DNA of 64,000 nt from Zoogloeaceae bacterium (lineage in GTDB: Bacteria; Pseudomonadota; Gammaproteobacteria; Burkholderiales; Rhodocyclaceae), in assembly GCA_024235595.1 (NCBI GenBank), contig JACKMC010000011.1, positions 53,873 to 117,872 of the forward strand. The letters are read 5' to 3'. The notes beneath the pieces were generated by a model. The model searched no databases, was not told the DNA's origin, and worked only from the letters and a program-made list of their open reading frames with translations. Below are positions 34,868 to 45,242 of this stretch, one piece after another (positions within the stretch are counted from its first letter, which is position 1; each line of letters starts with the position of its first letter). A program made the translations under genes and the position numbers.

Positions 34868-35818
34868 ATGTCTCTCGATCCCAAGGCCAGAGAACTGCTG
34901 GCAATGGTCTATCGTGTCAATGCGCCGCGTTTTCACGAGCTGTCCGTGTCGCAGGCCAGGCATGCCACCCAGAAGCTGATGTTCGCGTTCAGGCCGGAAG
35001 CGCCAGCGGTGGCTTCGACCACCGAGGTGCCGATCCCGCGGCCCGACGGCAGTGTCCTGTTCGCCAGGCTGTACCGGCCGCTGGGCTGCCATGCCAGCGA
35101 AGATCTCGGTCTGCTGATCTATTTTCACGGCGGGGGCTGGTGTACCGGCGACCTGCCCGGTTACGACGTGCTGTGTCGCGAACTCGCCAACCAGTCCGGT
35201 GCCGCAGTGCTGTCGGTCGATTATCGGCTCGCCCCGGAGCATCGCTTCCCGGCCGCGGTCCACGATGCCTCGCTTGCGTTCGAGTGGAGCACCGAGAATG
35301 CCAGCCTGCTTGGGGTCGATGCCGAGCGGATCGCGCTCGGCGGCGACAGCGCCGGCGGCAACCTGGCGATCGTGGCGGCGCTCGAGGCGCGTGACCGGGC
35401 CGCGCGCATGCCGCGCGCCCTCGCCCTGATCTACCCATCCACCCAGATCCACAGCGAGCGTTCCTCGCGCGAAACCTTTGCCGACGGTTACTTCCTCGAT
35501 CGAGAGTCCTTGCGCTGGTTCTACGAGCATTACTTTGCCGATCCCGCGCAGGCGCAAAGCTGGCAGGCGTCGCCGATGCTCGCGGCGAGCCTGGCCGGAC
35601 TGCCGCCGGCGATCCTGATTACCGCGGGCTGCGACCCGCTGACCGACGACTGCGTGGCTTTCGCCGAGCGAATGGTGGCCGACGGGGGCCTGGTGGTACG
35701 CCACCACTTCGAGGGCATGGTTCATGGCTTCCTGCCCCTCGGCAAGTTCTTTGCGCAGGCGAACGAGGCCGTCAGGTGTGTCTCGTCGTACCTCCGAGAA
35801 GCGCTTCAGGCCTCATGA
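34868..35818 (+). CDS. alpha/beta hydrolase, hormone-sensitive-lipase-type esterase
   Basis: A 316-residue esterase/lipase of the HSL (bacterial family IV) group. The oxyanion motif HGGGW is at residues 87–91, the nucleophile serine S161 lies in GDSAGGN, followed by the acid residue in CDPLTDD and the histidine in GMVHGFLPLG. Such enzymes hydrolyse short-chain esters; the substrate cannot be told. A GAGGTGAGG ribosome binding site precedes the ATG. It stands alone between the tRNA and the PEP-CTERM block. Confidence 0.9.
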   Translation: MSLDPKARELLAMVYRVNAPRFHELSVSQARHATQKLMFAFRPEAPAVASTTEVPIPRPDGSVLFARLYRPLGCHASEDLGLLIYFHGGGWCTGDLPGYDVLCRELANQSGAAVLSVDYRLAPEHRFPAAVHDASLAFEWSTENASLLGVDAERIALGGDSAGGNLAIVAALEARDRAARMPRALALIYPSTQIHSERSSRETFADGYFLDRESLRWFYEHYFADPAQAQSWQASPMLAASLAGLPPAILITAGCDPLTDDCVAFAERMVADGGLVVRHHFEGMVHGFLPLGKFFAQANEAVRCVSSYLREALQAS

Positions 35819-36075
35819 TTGCGGCGCTTTTCGAGCGCGGCCGGGGGGCGCCGTCGATGCGATCCCCGAGCCGGCGAAATTTTCTCCGGCTGCTAGATTT
35901 AATTTCCGGGGTCGCGCTTCATCGTCCTTGAACGTGACCTCCTTAACATCGCAATTCGGCGTCATTGCCTATTCTTCTCTCCAGGATAGGACATCAGCAA
36001 AGCTTCGGCGCCCCAGGGCGCATCGCAGGCGGGCTCGGTTGATGCAATCGATACAATCAGGCGGGCGGATCAAAG

Positions 36076-37458
36076 ATGCTCAAAATTTTCAGTCATCACG
36101 TTCCATCACAGGCGCTGGCCCAGTTTTTCATCGACGCATGCATGCTGGCCCTTGCGGTCGTACTGTCGGTAATGCTGCAGTCGGGGAGCGCGAGCTTCGA
36201 ATGGCGGCTGGTGGTGCCCTCCGCGGTGGTCTTTGCGCTGGTCATGATGGTGCTGAACAGTGCCTTCGGCCTCTATCGGCCCTTCGCCGGCGGCTCGCTG
36301 CGCAGCGTTATCGAGCGCCTGGCGCTGCCCGTGGTGGTGAGCGTGCCGGTCGCCTACGTGATCTTCCAGCTGCTCCCGTGGGGCCATTTCATGCCGGAGG
36401 CGGCCGAGCTGACCGTTCTCGCTGCGCTGGGCGGGGTGATGGTGTTGAGGGGCTTGTCGAACCGCGGTCACCAGGGTGCCTTGATGGCTCGGAGGGTCCT
36501 GGTGCTGGGGGCCGGTGCCGACGCGGCGCATATCGAGAGGGTGCTCTCGGGCGTGGAGTCCCGCGGGCTCGAAGTGGTGGGTTTCGTCTCCATGGATCCG
36601 GACGAGGTGCCGCAGGTGCGCGGCCGCGTGCTCGGTGCGCCCAGCCGGCTGCTGCAACTGGTCCGTGAGGAGCGCGCCGACGAGGTCATCGTCGCGGTGC
36701 GCGAGCGGCGCGGGGGGGTGCTCCCCCTGCGTGACCTGCTCGACTGCAAGATGCTGGGCGTGAAGGTTCTCGATCTTTCGTCCTTCTTCGAGCGGGTGCA
36801 GGGGCAGGTGCGCATCGACTCCCTGCGAGCGAGCTGGCTGATCTATGGTGACGGCTTTCGCCAGGGCCTCGCGAGATCCGCGGTCAAGCGGACTTTCGAT
36901 ATTCTCGCCGCGCTGGTCTTGCTCACCCTTGCGTTGCCGGTGATGCTGATCTCGGCGCTGATCATCATGCTGCAGGACGGCGCCCCGGTCTTCTACCGTC
37001 AGGAGCGTGTCGGCCAGCACGGCAGGACGTTCAAGGTGATCAAGTTCCGGAGCATGCGCAACGACGCCGAGAAGGATGGCAAGCCGCGCTGGGCTGCCGC
37101 CAACGACGACCGCGTGACGCGCTACGGCAAGCTGATGCGGCTCACCCGCATCGATGAGCTGCCGCAACTGTTCAATGTGTTGAAGGGCGAGATGAGTCTG
37201 GTCGGTCCGCGCCCCGAGCGTCCGTACTTCGTCGATCAACTGACGGCCGAAGTGCCGTTCTACGCGGTCCGCCACTGCGTCAAACCGGGCCTCACCGGAT
37301 GGGCGCAGGTGCGCTATCAGTACGGAGCGTCGGTCGACGATGCGGTGCAGAAGCTGCAGTACGACCTCTACTACGTCAAGAACCATACCCTGTTCCTGGA
37401 TAGCCTCATCCTTTGCGAGACGGTGCGGGTCGTGCTGACCGGACAGGGTGCGCATTGA
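36076..37458 (+). CDS. PEP-CTERM/XrtA-associated polyprenyl-phosphate sugar transferase
   Basis: A 460-residue membrane protein with four or five N-terminal helices, a Rossmann-like central part (VLVLGAGADAAHI) and a C-terminal bacterial sugar transferase domain. That domain shows VFYRQERVGQHGRTFKVIKFRSM, and RIDELPQLFNVLKGEMSLVGPRPERP. It should transfer the first sugar phosphate to undecaprenyl phosphate, starting an exopolysaccharide. Full-length similarity and position before prsK fit the subfamily tied to the PEP-CTERM/exosortase system (TIGR03013-type), sometimes called EpsB-like. Confidence 0.88.
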   Translation: MLKIFSHHVPSQALAQFFIDACMLALAVVLSVMLQSGSASFEWRLVVPSAVVFALVMMVLNSAFGLYRPFAGGSLRSVIERLALPVVVSVPVAYVIFQLLPWGHFMPEAAELTVLAALGGVMVLRGLSNRGHQGALMARRVLVLGAGADAAHIERVLSGVESRGLEVVGFVSMDPDEVPQVRGRVLGAPSRLLQLVREERADEVIVAVRERRGGVLPLRDLLDCKMLGVKVLDLSSFFERVQGQVRIDSLRASWLIYGDGFRQGLARSAVKRTFDILAALVLLTLALPVMLISALIIMLQDGAPVFYRQERVGQHGRTFKVIKFRSMRNDAEKDGKPRWAAANDDRVTRYGKLMRLTRIDELPQLFNVLKGEMSLVGPRPERPYFVDQLTAEVPFYAVRHCVKPGLTGWAQVRYQYGASVDDAVQKLQYDLYYVKNHTLFLDSLILCETVRVVLTGQGAH

Positions 37459-37609
37459 GAGGGATCGACCCCGAGCGCTGTTCGTCCGGACGCACCGCAA
37501 AGGCGGTGCGTTCGCGCTTTGGCGCGCAATCGATGCTTCGCGCTGGCATCGAATCCTTGCTTGGCGGGGCTCCGTCTCGAGGTCTGCTCTGCACCGGAAT
37601 CTCCCCTAG

Positions 37610-39697
37610 ATGACGGAGTTCGGTTTCGATCTCCTGCAACTCGCGCGCGTCGGCTATATCCTTCTGGCTGTCTCGTATGGGCTCTTCGCGATCTATCTGC
37701 TGGTTGCCTGGAGGGGCGGCAGACCCGGCGGAATCCTCTTGCTGGCGATGCTCGCGGGGCTCGCATGGGGCATTCTGAGCGCTGCCGCGCTTGCATTCGG
37801 CGGGACCATCCTGGTTCTGTCCGCAGCGCTCGCCGATGTGCTTCGCGGCGCGGCATGGTTGCTCTTCATCCTCGTGCTGATCGGTCGGGGCGCACTGCCC
37901 TGGCCCCTGTCGGGCCTGGCGATCACTTCGATCGTGATCGTCGCGCTGCAACTGCTGGCGGTCGGCCTGGCAGCATTCGGCTCGACGATCGCGGGCGATC
38001 CGATTCGCCTTCAGACCATGACCAGCCTGCTGGCCGCGGTGTTCGGGCTTGTGATGATCGAGCAGTTCTACCGCGGTCTGCCCTCCGATTCGCGCTGGGC
38101 TTTCAAGCCGCTGATGCTGGGGCTGGTGGCGATCTTTGCCTTCGATCTCTATCTGTTTGCCGAGGGCTCGCTCTTTCTCAGGCTTGATCCGGCGACCTGG
38201 AGCGTGCGTGGCCTGGCGCATGTGCTGATTCTTCCGCTGATCGGTATTTCCGTGGCCCGCAATCCGTCGTGGAACATGCGGATCAGCGTATCGCGCGATG
38301 TGGTGTTCCATTCGTCGGCGCTGCTCATTTCAGGCGTTTACCTGCTGCTGGTGGCCGGCGCCGGATACTACGTGCGTTTTTTCGGTGCGGAGTGGGGTCG
38401 AGCCTTTCAGGTCGCGCTGCTCTTTGCGGGTTTGCTTTCGCTTGCCGCAGTGCTCTTTTCCGCCAGTCTGCGTGCCCGGCTGCGGGTATGGCTGAACAAG
38501 CACCTGTTCCCCTACCGTTACGATTACCGTACCCAGTGGCTCGGGTTCACCGCGGCGCTGGCCGCTGCGGGCTCGAGCCTGAGCCCCGGCGAAAGCGTGA
38601 TCAAGGCTCTCGGCGACCTGGTCGAGAGCCCCGGCGGTTGGTTGTGGTTGCGAGAGCCGGGCGATGCCTTCCACCTGCAGGCGCGTCTCAACGCGCCCGA
38701 GACGGACGCGGTCGAGCCGGCAGACGGTCCCTTGGCGGGTTTCCTCGAGCGCAGCGGGTGGATCGTGAACATGGAGGAATTTCGCGCGCGGCGCACCCTC
38801 TATGACGATCTGACCGCGCCCGGCTGGCTCTCTCACCTGTCCGATGCCTGGCTGGTGGTGCCGCTCAGTTCGCTCGGTACCCTCATCGGATTCGTGATCC
38901 TGCACCCGCCCAGGGTGACGGTGGACGTCAACTGGGAGGTGCTGGACCTTCTCAAGACCGCCCAGCAGCAGGCGGCCAGCTATCTCGGCCAGGTTCGCGC
39001 CAGCGAGGCCTTGCTCGAGGCGCGCAAGTTCGAAGCCTTCAACAAGATGTCGGCGTTCGTGGTCCACGATCTGAAAAACCTGGTCGCTCAGATGTCCCTG
39101 CTGCTCAAGAACGCCGAGCGACACCGCGACAACCCGGAGTTTCAGCAGGACATGCTCGACACCGTCGCGCATGTCGAGCGCCGCATGCGCACGCTCATGG
39201 CACAACTCATCGAGAAGACCTCGATCGATCAGAAGCGGCCCGTCGACATCGGTGAAATCATGCAGCGAATCGTGCATGACAAGCGGGCGTCGAGGCCTCA
39301 TCCGCAACTGACCGTGATGCAGTCCACATCGGTGATGGCTTATGCGGAACGACTCGAGAGAATTCTCGGCCACATCGTGCAAAATGCATTGGATGCCACC
39401 GATGAAGACGGTATCGTGACCGTGAAGGTGAGTGTTTCGGAAAGGGGCGACGCCGAGGTCGAAGTGTCGGACAGCGGCGTCGGGATGAGCGAGGAGTTCA
39501 TCCGCGAAGAGCTTTTCAAACCTTTTCGATCGACCAAGAAAAGCGGCATGGGCATCGGGGCTTTCGAAGCGCGGCAATGCATCCGCGAGCTGGGCGGCAC
39601 GATCGCCGTCCGCAGCGAGCAGGGACATGGAAGCTCGGTGACGGTGGTGCTGCCGGGCTGTGACAAGGCGTCCGCTCCGGTGGCGGCTAACAACTGA
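37610..39697 (+). CDS. prsK: PEP-CTERM system sensor histidine kinase PrsK
   Basis: A 695-residue kinase with an N-terminal block of about eight transmembrane helices (residues 1–290), a GAF-like domain (about 310–460), a dimerisation helix with phospho-acceptor H486 in FVVHDLKNLVAQ, and an HATPase domain (HIVQNALDAT, SDSGVGMS, KKSGMGIGAFEA). The multi-helix sensor and the HDLKN box are the recognised features of PrsK. It is 3 bases before prsR and so almost certainly cotranscribed with its partner regulator. Confidence 0.92.
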   Translation: MTEFGFDLLQLARVGYILLAVSYGLFAIYLLVAWRGGRPGGILLLAMLAGLAWGILSAAALAFGGTILVLSAALADVLRGAAWLLFILVLIGRGALPWPLSGLAITSIVIVALQLLAVGLAAFGSTIAGDPIRLQTMTSLLAAVFGLVMIEQFYRGLPSDSRWAFKPLMLGLVAIFAFDLYLFAEGSLFLRLDPATWSVRGLAHVLILPLIGISVARNPSWNMRISVSRDVVFHSSALLISGVYLLLVAGAGYYVRFFGAEWGRAFQVALLFAGLLSLAAVLFSASLRARLRVWLNKHLFPYRYDYRTQWLGFTAALAAAGSSLSPGESVIKALGDLVESPGGWLWLREPGDAFHLQARLNAPETDAVEPADGPLAGFLERSGWIVNMEEFRARRTLYDDLTAPGWLSHLSDAWLVVPLSSLGTLIGFVILHPPRVTVDVNWEVLDLLKTAQQQAASYLGQVRASEALLEARKFEAFNKMSAFVVHDLKNLVAQMSLLLKNAERHRDNPEFQQDMLDTVAHVERRMRTLMAQLIEKTSIDQKRPVDIGEIMQRIVHDKRASRPHPQLTVMQSTSVMAYAERLERILGHIVQNALDATDEDGIVTVKVSVSERGDAEVEVSDSGVGMSEEFIREELFKPFRSTKKSGMGIGAFEARQCIRELGGTIAVRSEQGHGSSVTVVLPGCDKASAPVAANN

Positions 39698-39699
39698 AA

Positions 39700-41067
39700 A
39701 TGGCGAATATGGCGGACAAGCGGCGATCCCTGCTCATCGTGGAGGACGATCCTGCACTGCAAAAGCAGATGCGCTGGGCTTTCGACGACTACGAAGTCGT
39801 GCTGGCGTCCGATCGCGAATCTGCGATCGCCCAGTTGCGTCGCGTCGAGCCGGCCGTGGTGACGATGGATCTCGGCCTCCCGCCGGCGCCGGACGATGTC
39901 AGCGAAGGCTTCGCGCTGCTGGCCGAAATGCTGCAGCTGCAGCCCGGCACCAAGGTGATCGTCCTCACCGGCCAGCACGACAGGGACAATGCGGTGCGTG
40001 CCGTGGGCATGGGCGCCTACGACTTTTTTGCCAAACCCTTCGAACCCGAACTGCTGGCATTGACCATCGACCGGGCCTTCAGGCTGCATGACCTGCAGCA
40101 GGAGAACGCGGTCTTGCAGCTTCAGCAGGGCTCGCCGCTCGATGGCTTCCTGACCCGCGACCCGGTGATGCTCAAGCTGTGTCGAACGATCGAAAAGATC
40201 GCCAATGCGAACGTGACAGCGATGCTCCTGGGCGAGAGCGGCACCGGCAAGGAAGTCCTCGCACGAGGGCTCCACAACCTGTCGCCGCGAAAAGGCGAGC
40301 GTTTCGTCGCCATCAATTGCGCCGCGATTCCCGAGAACCTTCTCGAGAGCGAGCTGTTCGGCTACGAGAAAGGGGCTTTCACCGGCGCGGTGAAGCAGAC
40401 CCTCGGCAAGATCGAGGTTGCGCACCGGGGTACGCTGTTTCTCGACGAAATCGGCGATCTGCCGATGTCGCTGCAATCGAAGCTGCTGCGCTTCCTGCAG
40501 GAGCGGGTGATCGAGCGGATCGGGGGTCGTGAAGAGATCCCGGTCGATGTGCGGATCGTCTGCGCGACCCACCAGGACCTCAAGGGCCTGATTCGCGACG
40601 GCGGGTTCCGTGAGGATCTTTACTACCGTCTGGCGGAGATCGTGGTCGAGATTCCTGCGCTGCGCGAACGGGAGGGCGATTCCAGCCTGATCGCTCATGC
40701 GCTGGTCAAGAGGTTTGCGAGCGAGAATGGACGGGCCAGCATGCAACTGGGCGACGACGCGGTGGCCGCGATCGACGCCCACCCGTGGCCAGGGAACGTG
40801 CGCGAGCTCGAGAACTGCATCAAGCGTGCGGTGATCATGGCGGACGGGACGCGAATCGGAGCGGACGATCTTGGTTTCGACACTGTCGACGAGGACTTGT
40901 CCGCGCTCAACCTGCGTCAGGTCCGCGACGAGGCCGAACGACGGGCCGTGATCCGTGTGCTGGCCAGGGTGAATGGGAACGTGGCGAAGGCGGCCGAGGT
41001 GCTGGGCATTAGCCGGCCGACGCTGTATGACTTGATGAACCGATTTGGACTTAAGAAAGAGAGCTGA
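39700..41067 (+). CDS. prsR: PEP-CTERM-box response regulator PrsR (NtrC family)
   Basis: A 455-residue sigma-54 activator: receiver domain with phospho-acceptor D57 (VTMDLGLP), AAA+ domain with Walker A GESGTGKE at 178–185 and the sigma-54 contact loop GAFTGA at 225–230, and a Fis-type helix-turn-helix (AEVLGISRPTLYDLMN). PrsR is known to activate PEP-CTERM genes from sigma-54 promoters with an upstream PEP-CTERM box. A matching arrangement lies before the PEP-CTERM gene in this window. An in-frame ATG three codons later is an alternative start. Confidence 0.94.
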   Translation: MANMADKRRSLLIVEDDPALQKQMRWAFDDYEVVLASDRESAIAQLRRVEPAVVTMDLGLPPAPDDVSEGFALLAEMLQLQPGTKVIVLTGQHDRDNAVRAVGMGAYDFFAKPFEPELLALTIDRAFRLHDLQQENAVLQLQQGSPLDGFLTRDPVMLKLCRTIEKIANANVTAMLLGESGTGKEVLARGLHNLSPRKGERFVAINCAAIPENLLESELFGYEKGAFTGAVKQTLGKIEVAHRGTLFLDEIGDLPMSLQSKLLRFLQERVIERIGGREEIPVDVRIVCATHQDLKGLIRDGGFREDLYYRLAEIVVEIPALREREGDSSLIAHALVKRFASENGRASMQLGDDAVAAIDAHPWPGNVRELENCIKRAVIMADGTRIGADDLGFDTVDEDLSALNLRQVRDEAERRAVIRVLARVNGNVAKAAEVLGISRPTLYDLMNRFGLKKES

Positions 41068-41069
41068 AC

Positions 41070-43865
41070 GTGGCCAGATATCATGAGAAACGCCTGCGCG
41101 GAATGGTGAAGGCGCTTGCCGGCGCCGGAATCGTCGCAATGCTGTTGAGCGGATGCGGATCGAGCCCCGAGGAGATGGTGCAGTCGGCGCGGGGGTTCCT
41201 GGAAAAGAACGACCCCAAGGCTGCGAGCATCCAGCTCAAGAACGCGCTCCAGGAAAATCCCGGCCTCGCCGAAGCGCGCTTCCTGCTCGGGCGGGTTCAT
41301 CTCGATCAGGGCGATGTGCCGAGCGCACTCAAGGAGCTCAAGCGCGCCAGCGAGCTTGGCTATTCGGCGGATCAGGTCACACCGCTGCTTGCTCGCGCGA
41401 TGGTCATGGGTGGCGAGGGCAAGGAGATGATCGAGCAGTTCGCCAACACCTCGCTCGGCGACCCCGCAAGCCAGGCGCAACTGCAGGCAACGCTTGGTGA
41501 GGCCTATCTGGGGACGGGGGCTCCCGACAAGGCCGAAGAGCGCTTCCGCGACGCCGCGAGGGACGCGGGTGCCCGGGATCGCGCCGAGTTGGGTCTTGCA
41601 CGCGTGAGCGCGGGCAAGCGCGATCTCGAAGGTGCCCTGAGCCAGGTCGAAGGCATTCTCGCGCACTCGCCCAAGTACGTCGATGCCTTGTTGTTCAAGG
41701 CCGCGCTGCTCAATGCCCGGGAAGAGCCGGCCAAGGCGGCGGAAGCCTACTCTGCCGCGATCGCGATCGAGCCGTCCGCGGTTGCCCCGCATTTCGAGCT
41801 CGTTTCACTGTTGCTTCGGGACCGCAAGTTCGACGAGGCAGCCGAAAAGCTCAAGGCGATGCAGGCAGCGGTCGGCAAGGATAACGCTCAGGCCGTCTAC
41901 CTGCAGGCTTACCTGGACTTTTCGCAGGGCCGGATGAAGCCCGCTCAGGAGTCGATCGAGAGAGTCCTCAGGGTCGCGCCCAACTACCTTCCCGCTCGGC
42001 TCCTCGCCGGAGCGATCTATCTGCGCACTGGCGACATCCTTCAGGCGCAGGGGCACCTGAACTCGGTGCTGGCGGTGGCACCCCGCCAACTGGTCGCACG
42101 GCGCCTGCTCGTCGGAGCGCACCTGGCTGCGCGTGAGACGGACCGGGCGGCGGACGTTCTGCAGCCGCTGCTCAAGGATTACGCCGACCATGCAGACGTG
42201 ATGTCGCTGGCGGGCCAGGTATATCTGGCGAAGGGAGATTTCGCACGCTCCTCGGAGTATTTTGCAAAGGCGGTCGAACTCGATCCCAAGGACGCGTCGG
42301 CGCGCACTCGCCTCGGCATCAGCAGGCTGGCCTCGGGAGACAGCAGCTCGGCGTTCAGCGATCTCGAGGCCGCGGCCGAGATGGATGACGATCGAATCCA
42401 GGCGGATGTTGCGCTCGTCATGTCGCACCTGCGGCGCGGCGAGATCGACAAGGCGAGCGAAGCGCTCGGCCGCCTCGAGAAGAAGCAGCCTGACAATCCG
42501 CTGGTCAGCAACCTGCTTGGCGCGGTGATGCTGGGCAAGGGCGATCTGCCGAAGGCTCGGGAGGCCTTTGAGCGGGCCATCAGCCTCAAGGCGGATTACC
42601 TGCCGGCGGTCACCAATCTTGCGAGGCTGGATCTCGCGGACAAGAAACCGGAGGAAGCCACGAAACGCTTCGAGCGACTCATCGAGGCGAATCCCAAGCT
42701 TGTGGATGCCTATGTCGCGCTTGCTGACCTGAATATTGCGGTCGGCCGTCCTGCCGACGACGCGCGCAAGGTGCTTGATCGGGGCCTTTCTGCCAATCCT
42801 GGCTCGCTACCGCTGAAAATCGCGCTGGTGCGGCATGAATTGCGCGGTGGCGATCCCAAGGCTGCGCTGACGATCGCCGAGGAAGCCCAGGCCGCCGCCC
42901 CGAACGATGCGGTGGTGCTCGATGTGCTTGGGCGCACGCAACTTGCAGCGGCGCGGCCGGAGCAGGCGGTGGCGACCTTCGGCAAACTTGCGGGGCTGCG
43001 CCCGGATGTGCCCGCGGTGCTGCTCATGCTCGCCCAGGCCCAACTCGCCACCAAGAACGCGAGTGGCGCCGAGCTGTCGCTGAAGAAGGCCCTGGCCCTC
43101 AAACCCGATCTGATCGAGGCGCAGCGCCTGCTCATGGCCTTGCGGGCGCAAGCCAAGGACGAGGCAGGTGCGCTCGCGCTCGCGGCGGAGGTGCAGAAGC
43201 AACGCCCGAAGGCCGCAACCGGTTTCCTGATGGAGGGCGACTATCTGCTCAGCCAGAAGAAGTTCGCGCCTGCGGCGGCTTCCTATCGGCGTGCGATGCA
43301 ACTCGAGCCGTCGGCCCAGGCGGTGGTGAAACTGCATGCCGCGCTGACTGCGGCAGGCAAGAATCAGGATGCCGACCGCGAAGCGGAGGCTTGGCTGCGC
43401 AAGCAGCCCAAGGATCTGACGGTGCGGGGCTATCTGGCCGAAGCGCAGTTGCGCAAGGGTGACTACGCAAAGGCCGCCCAGGTCTACAAGGGCATGCTGA
43501 CGATCGCCCCCGGCAATGCACTGGTGCAGAACAACTATGCCTGGGCGGCCTGGAAGGCCGGCGATCCCAAGGCGATGTCCTATGCAGAAGAGGCGCTCAA
43601 GACGGCACCCGACAGCCCCGCGATCCTGGATACCGTGGCGATGATCCAGCTCGAATCGGGACAGGGCGACAAGGCGATCGCGAACCTCAAGCGTGCGGTC
43701 GAAAAGGCGCCCAAGGCGGTGCCGATCATACTGAATCTGGCGCGCGCCTACGCCAAGACAGGCAAGGCGGATGAGGCCAGGGCCCTGCTCGGACAACTCG
43801 AGCGCGATTTTCCGGACGCGGCTGCGGTGAAGAAGGAAATTGCCGCGATTCGCGGTACGCTATGA
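41070..43865 (+). CDS. prsT: PEP-CTERM system TPR-repeat lipoprotein PrsT
   Basis: A 931-residue protein with a lipoprotein signal (LLSGC, modified cysteine at residue 29) and a nearly continuous array of about 20 or more tetratricopeptide repeats. It fits PrsT, the periplasmic or outer-membrane TPR protein encoded with prsK and prsR, thought to help exopolysaccharide export. The start is GTG, 2 bases after the prsR stop region; an ATG 11 codons later would give a more ordinary signal peptide. Length is as expected. Confidence 0.92.
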   Translation: MARYHEKRLRGMVKALAGAGIVAMLLSGCGSSPEEMVQSARGFLEKNDPKAASIQLKNALQENPGLAEARFLLGRVHLDQGDVPSALKELKRASELGYSADQVTPLLARAMVMGGEGKEMIEQFANTSLGDPASQAQLQATLGEAYLGTGAPDKAEERFRDAARDAGARDRAELGLARVSAGKRDLEGALSQVEGILAHSPKYVDALLFKAALLNAREEPAKAAEAYSAAIAIEPSAVAPHFELVSLLLRDRKFDEAAEKLKAMQAAVGKDNAQAVYLQAYLDFSQGRMKPAQESIERVLRVAPNYLPARLLAGAIYLRTGDILQAQGHLNSVLAVAPRQLVARRLLVGAHLAARETDRAADVLQPLLKDYADHADVMSLAGQVYLAKGDFARSSEYFAKAVELDPKDASARTRLGISRLASGDSSSAFSDLEAAAEMDDDRIQADVALVMSHLRRGEIDKASEALGRLEKKQPDNPLVSNLLGAVMLGKGDLPKAREAFERAISLKADYLPAVTNLARLDLADKKPEEATKRFERLIEANPKLVDAYVALADLNIAVGRPADDARKVLDRGLSANPGSLPLKIALVRHELRGGDPKAALTIAEEAQAAAPNDAVVLDVLGRTQLAAARPEQAVATFGKLAGLRPDVPAVLLMLAQAQLATKNASGAELSLKKALALKPDLIEAQRLLMALRAQAKDEAGALALAAEVQKQRPKAATGFLMEGDYLLSQKKFAPAAASYRRAMQLEPSAQAVVKLHAALTAAGKNQDADREAEAWLRKQPKDLTVRGYLAEAQLRKGDYAKAAQVYKGMLTIAPGNALVQNNYAWAAWKAGDPKAMSYAEEALKTAPDSPAILDTVAMIQLESGQGDKAIANLKRAVEKAPKAVPIILNLARAYAKTGKADEARALLGQLERDFPDAAAVKKEIAAIRGTL

Positions 43866-43916
43866 CGTTTCGCGACACAGACACATGAAACCACTGAAAC
43901 ACCGGACACATAAACC

Positions 43917-45197
43917 ATGACTACCATCGCTGTCATCGGCCTCGGCTACGTAGGCCTTCCCCTCGCCGTCGAATTCGGCAAGAGGTTCAAGACCATCGGC
44001 TTCGATCTATCGGCCAAGAAGATCGCATCGTACCGAGATTGCATCGATCCGACCGGCGAGGTGTCGAGCGAAGATCTGAAGGCGGCAACCAAGCTCACCT
44101 GCCATTCCGATCCGGCGGCACTTGTCGACGCGGACTTCATCATCGTGGCCGTGCCGACACCGGTCGACGAGGCCCACCAGCCGGATTTCACGCCGCTGGT
44201 GAAGTCGTCGGAGACCGTGGGCAAACACCTCAAGCGCGGCGCGATCGTGGTCTACGAGTCGACGGTGTATCCGGGCGCGACCGAGGAGGTGTGCATCCCG
44301 ATTCTGGAAAAGCAATCGGGGATGAAGTGGAAGCAGGACTTCTTCGTCGGCTACAGTCCGGAGCGCATCAATCCTGGTGACAAGGAGCGTACGGTCACCA
44401 AGATCCTCAAGGTCGTCTCGGGCGATACGCCCGAGACCTTGAAGAAGGTCGAGGAAATCTACGGCGCGGTGATCACCGCAGGCGTCTATCCGGCCAGCTC
44501 GATCAAGGTCGCCGAAGCAGCCAAGGTCATCGAGAATACCCAGCGTGACCTCAATATCGCGCTGATGAACGAGCTCGCGGTGATCTTCCACAAGATCGGC
44601 ATCGACACCATCGATGTGCTCAAGGCGGCCGGTACCAAGTGGAACTTCCTGCCCTTCCGCCCGGGCCTGGTCGGTGGGCATTGCATCGGTGTCGATCCCT
44701 ACTACCTCACCCACAAGGCCGACATGCTGGGCCACCATCCGGAAGTCATTCTCGCCGGGCGGCGCATCAACGACAGCATGGGCAAGTATGTCGCCGAGCA
44801 GACCGTCAAGCAGATGATCCAGGCCGGCTCCAGCATCAAGGGGGCGAAAGTGATCGTGTTGGGACTGACCTTCAAGGAAAACTGCCCCGACCTTCGCAAC
44901 AGCAAGGTCATCGACGTGATCCGGGAACTGCAGGCCTACGGTTGCGAGGTCAGCGTTCACGATCCGGTTGCCGAATCCGCGGAGGCGCAGCACGAGTATG
45001 GCGTGTCGCTGTGCGCATGGGACGACTTGCCCAGGGCCGAAGCGATAGTGGCGGCAGTGGCGCATCGCGAGTATCTTGAAATGGGCGAAGAGGCGCTGGC
45101 CGCCAAGCTGGTGGAAGGCGGGGTCTTCGCCGACGTCAAGAGTAGTTATGAGCAGACCACGCTGCGCTCGGCCGGAGTGAGGGTGTGGCGTCTCTGA
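43917..45197 (+). CDS. nucleotide-sugar dehydrogenase, TviB/WbpO type
   Basis: A 426-residue UDP-sugar 6-dehydrogenase. It shows the NAD-binding IAVIGLGYVGLPLAVEF start, VPTPVDEAHQPD, ESTVYPGATEE, GYSPERINPGD, the substrate-domain lysine in KVAEAAKVIENTQRD, and the catalytic cysteine in GGHCIGVDPYYLTHKA. The PERINPGD form points to UDP-N-acetyl-glucosamine or -galactosamine as substrate (TviB/WbpO), making a uronic acid for a capsule or exopolysaccharide. It follows prsT by 51 bases. Confidence 0.9.
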   Translation: MTTIAVIGLGYVGLPLAVEFGKRFKTIGFDLSAKKIASYRDCIDPTGEVSSEDLKAATKLTCHSDPAALVDADFIIVAVPTPVDEAHQPDFTPLVKSSETVGKHLKRGAIVVYESTVYPGATEEVCIPILEKQSGMKWKQDFFVGYSPERINPGDKERTVTKILKVVSGDTPETLKKVEEIYGAVITAGVYPASSIKVAEAAKVIENTQRDLNIALMNELAVIFHKIGIDTIDVLKAAGTKWNFLPFRPGLVGGHCIGVDPYYLTHKADMLGHHPEVILAGRRINDSMGKYVAEQTVKQMIQAGSSIKGAKVIVLGLTFKENCPDLRNSKVIDVIRELQAYGCEVSVHDPVAESAEAQHEYGVSLCAWDDLPRAEAIVAAVAHREYLEMGEEALAAKLVEGGVFADVKSSYEQTTLRSAGVRVWRL

Positions 45198-45242
45198 GGA
45201 GCAGCACATGGCAGGACGTGTCTCGACTACCGGTATGAGCCA

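Noticed and set aside
37520..37575. Sigma-54 promoter upstream of prsK
   Set aside because: TGGC…TGC pairs are present but the spacing between doublets is 12 instead of 10 bases.
43876..43916. Short direct repeat gacacat-aaacc before the nucleotide-sugar dehydrogenase gene
   Set aside because: Only about a dozen bases, two copies, and no associated gene; likely chance or leader sequence.
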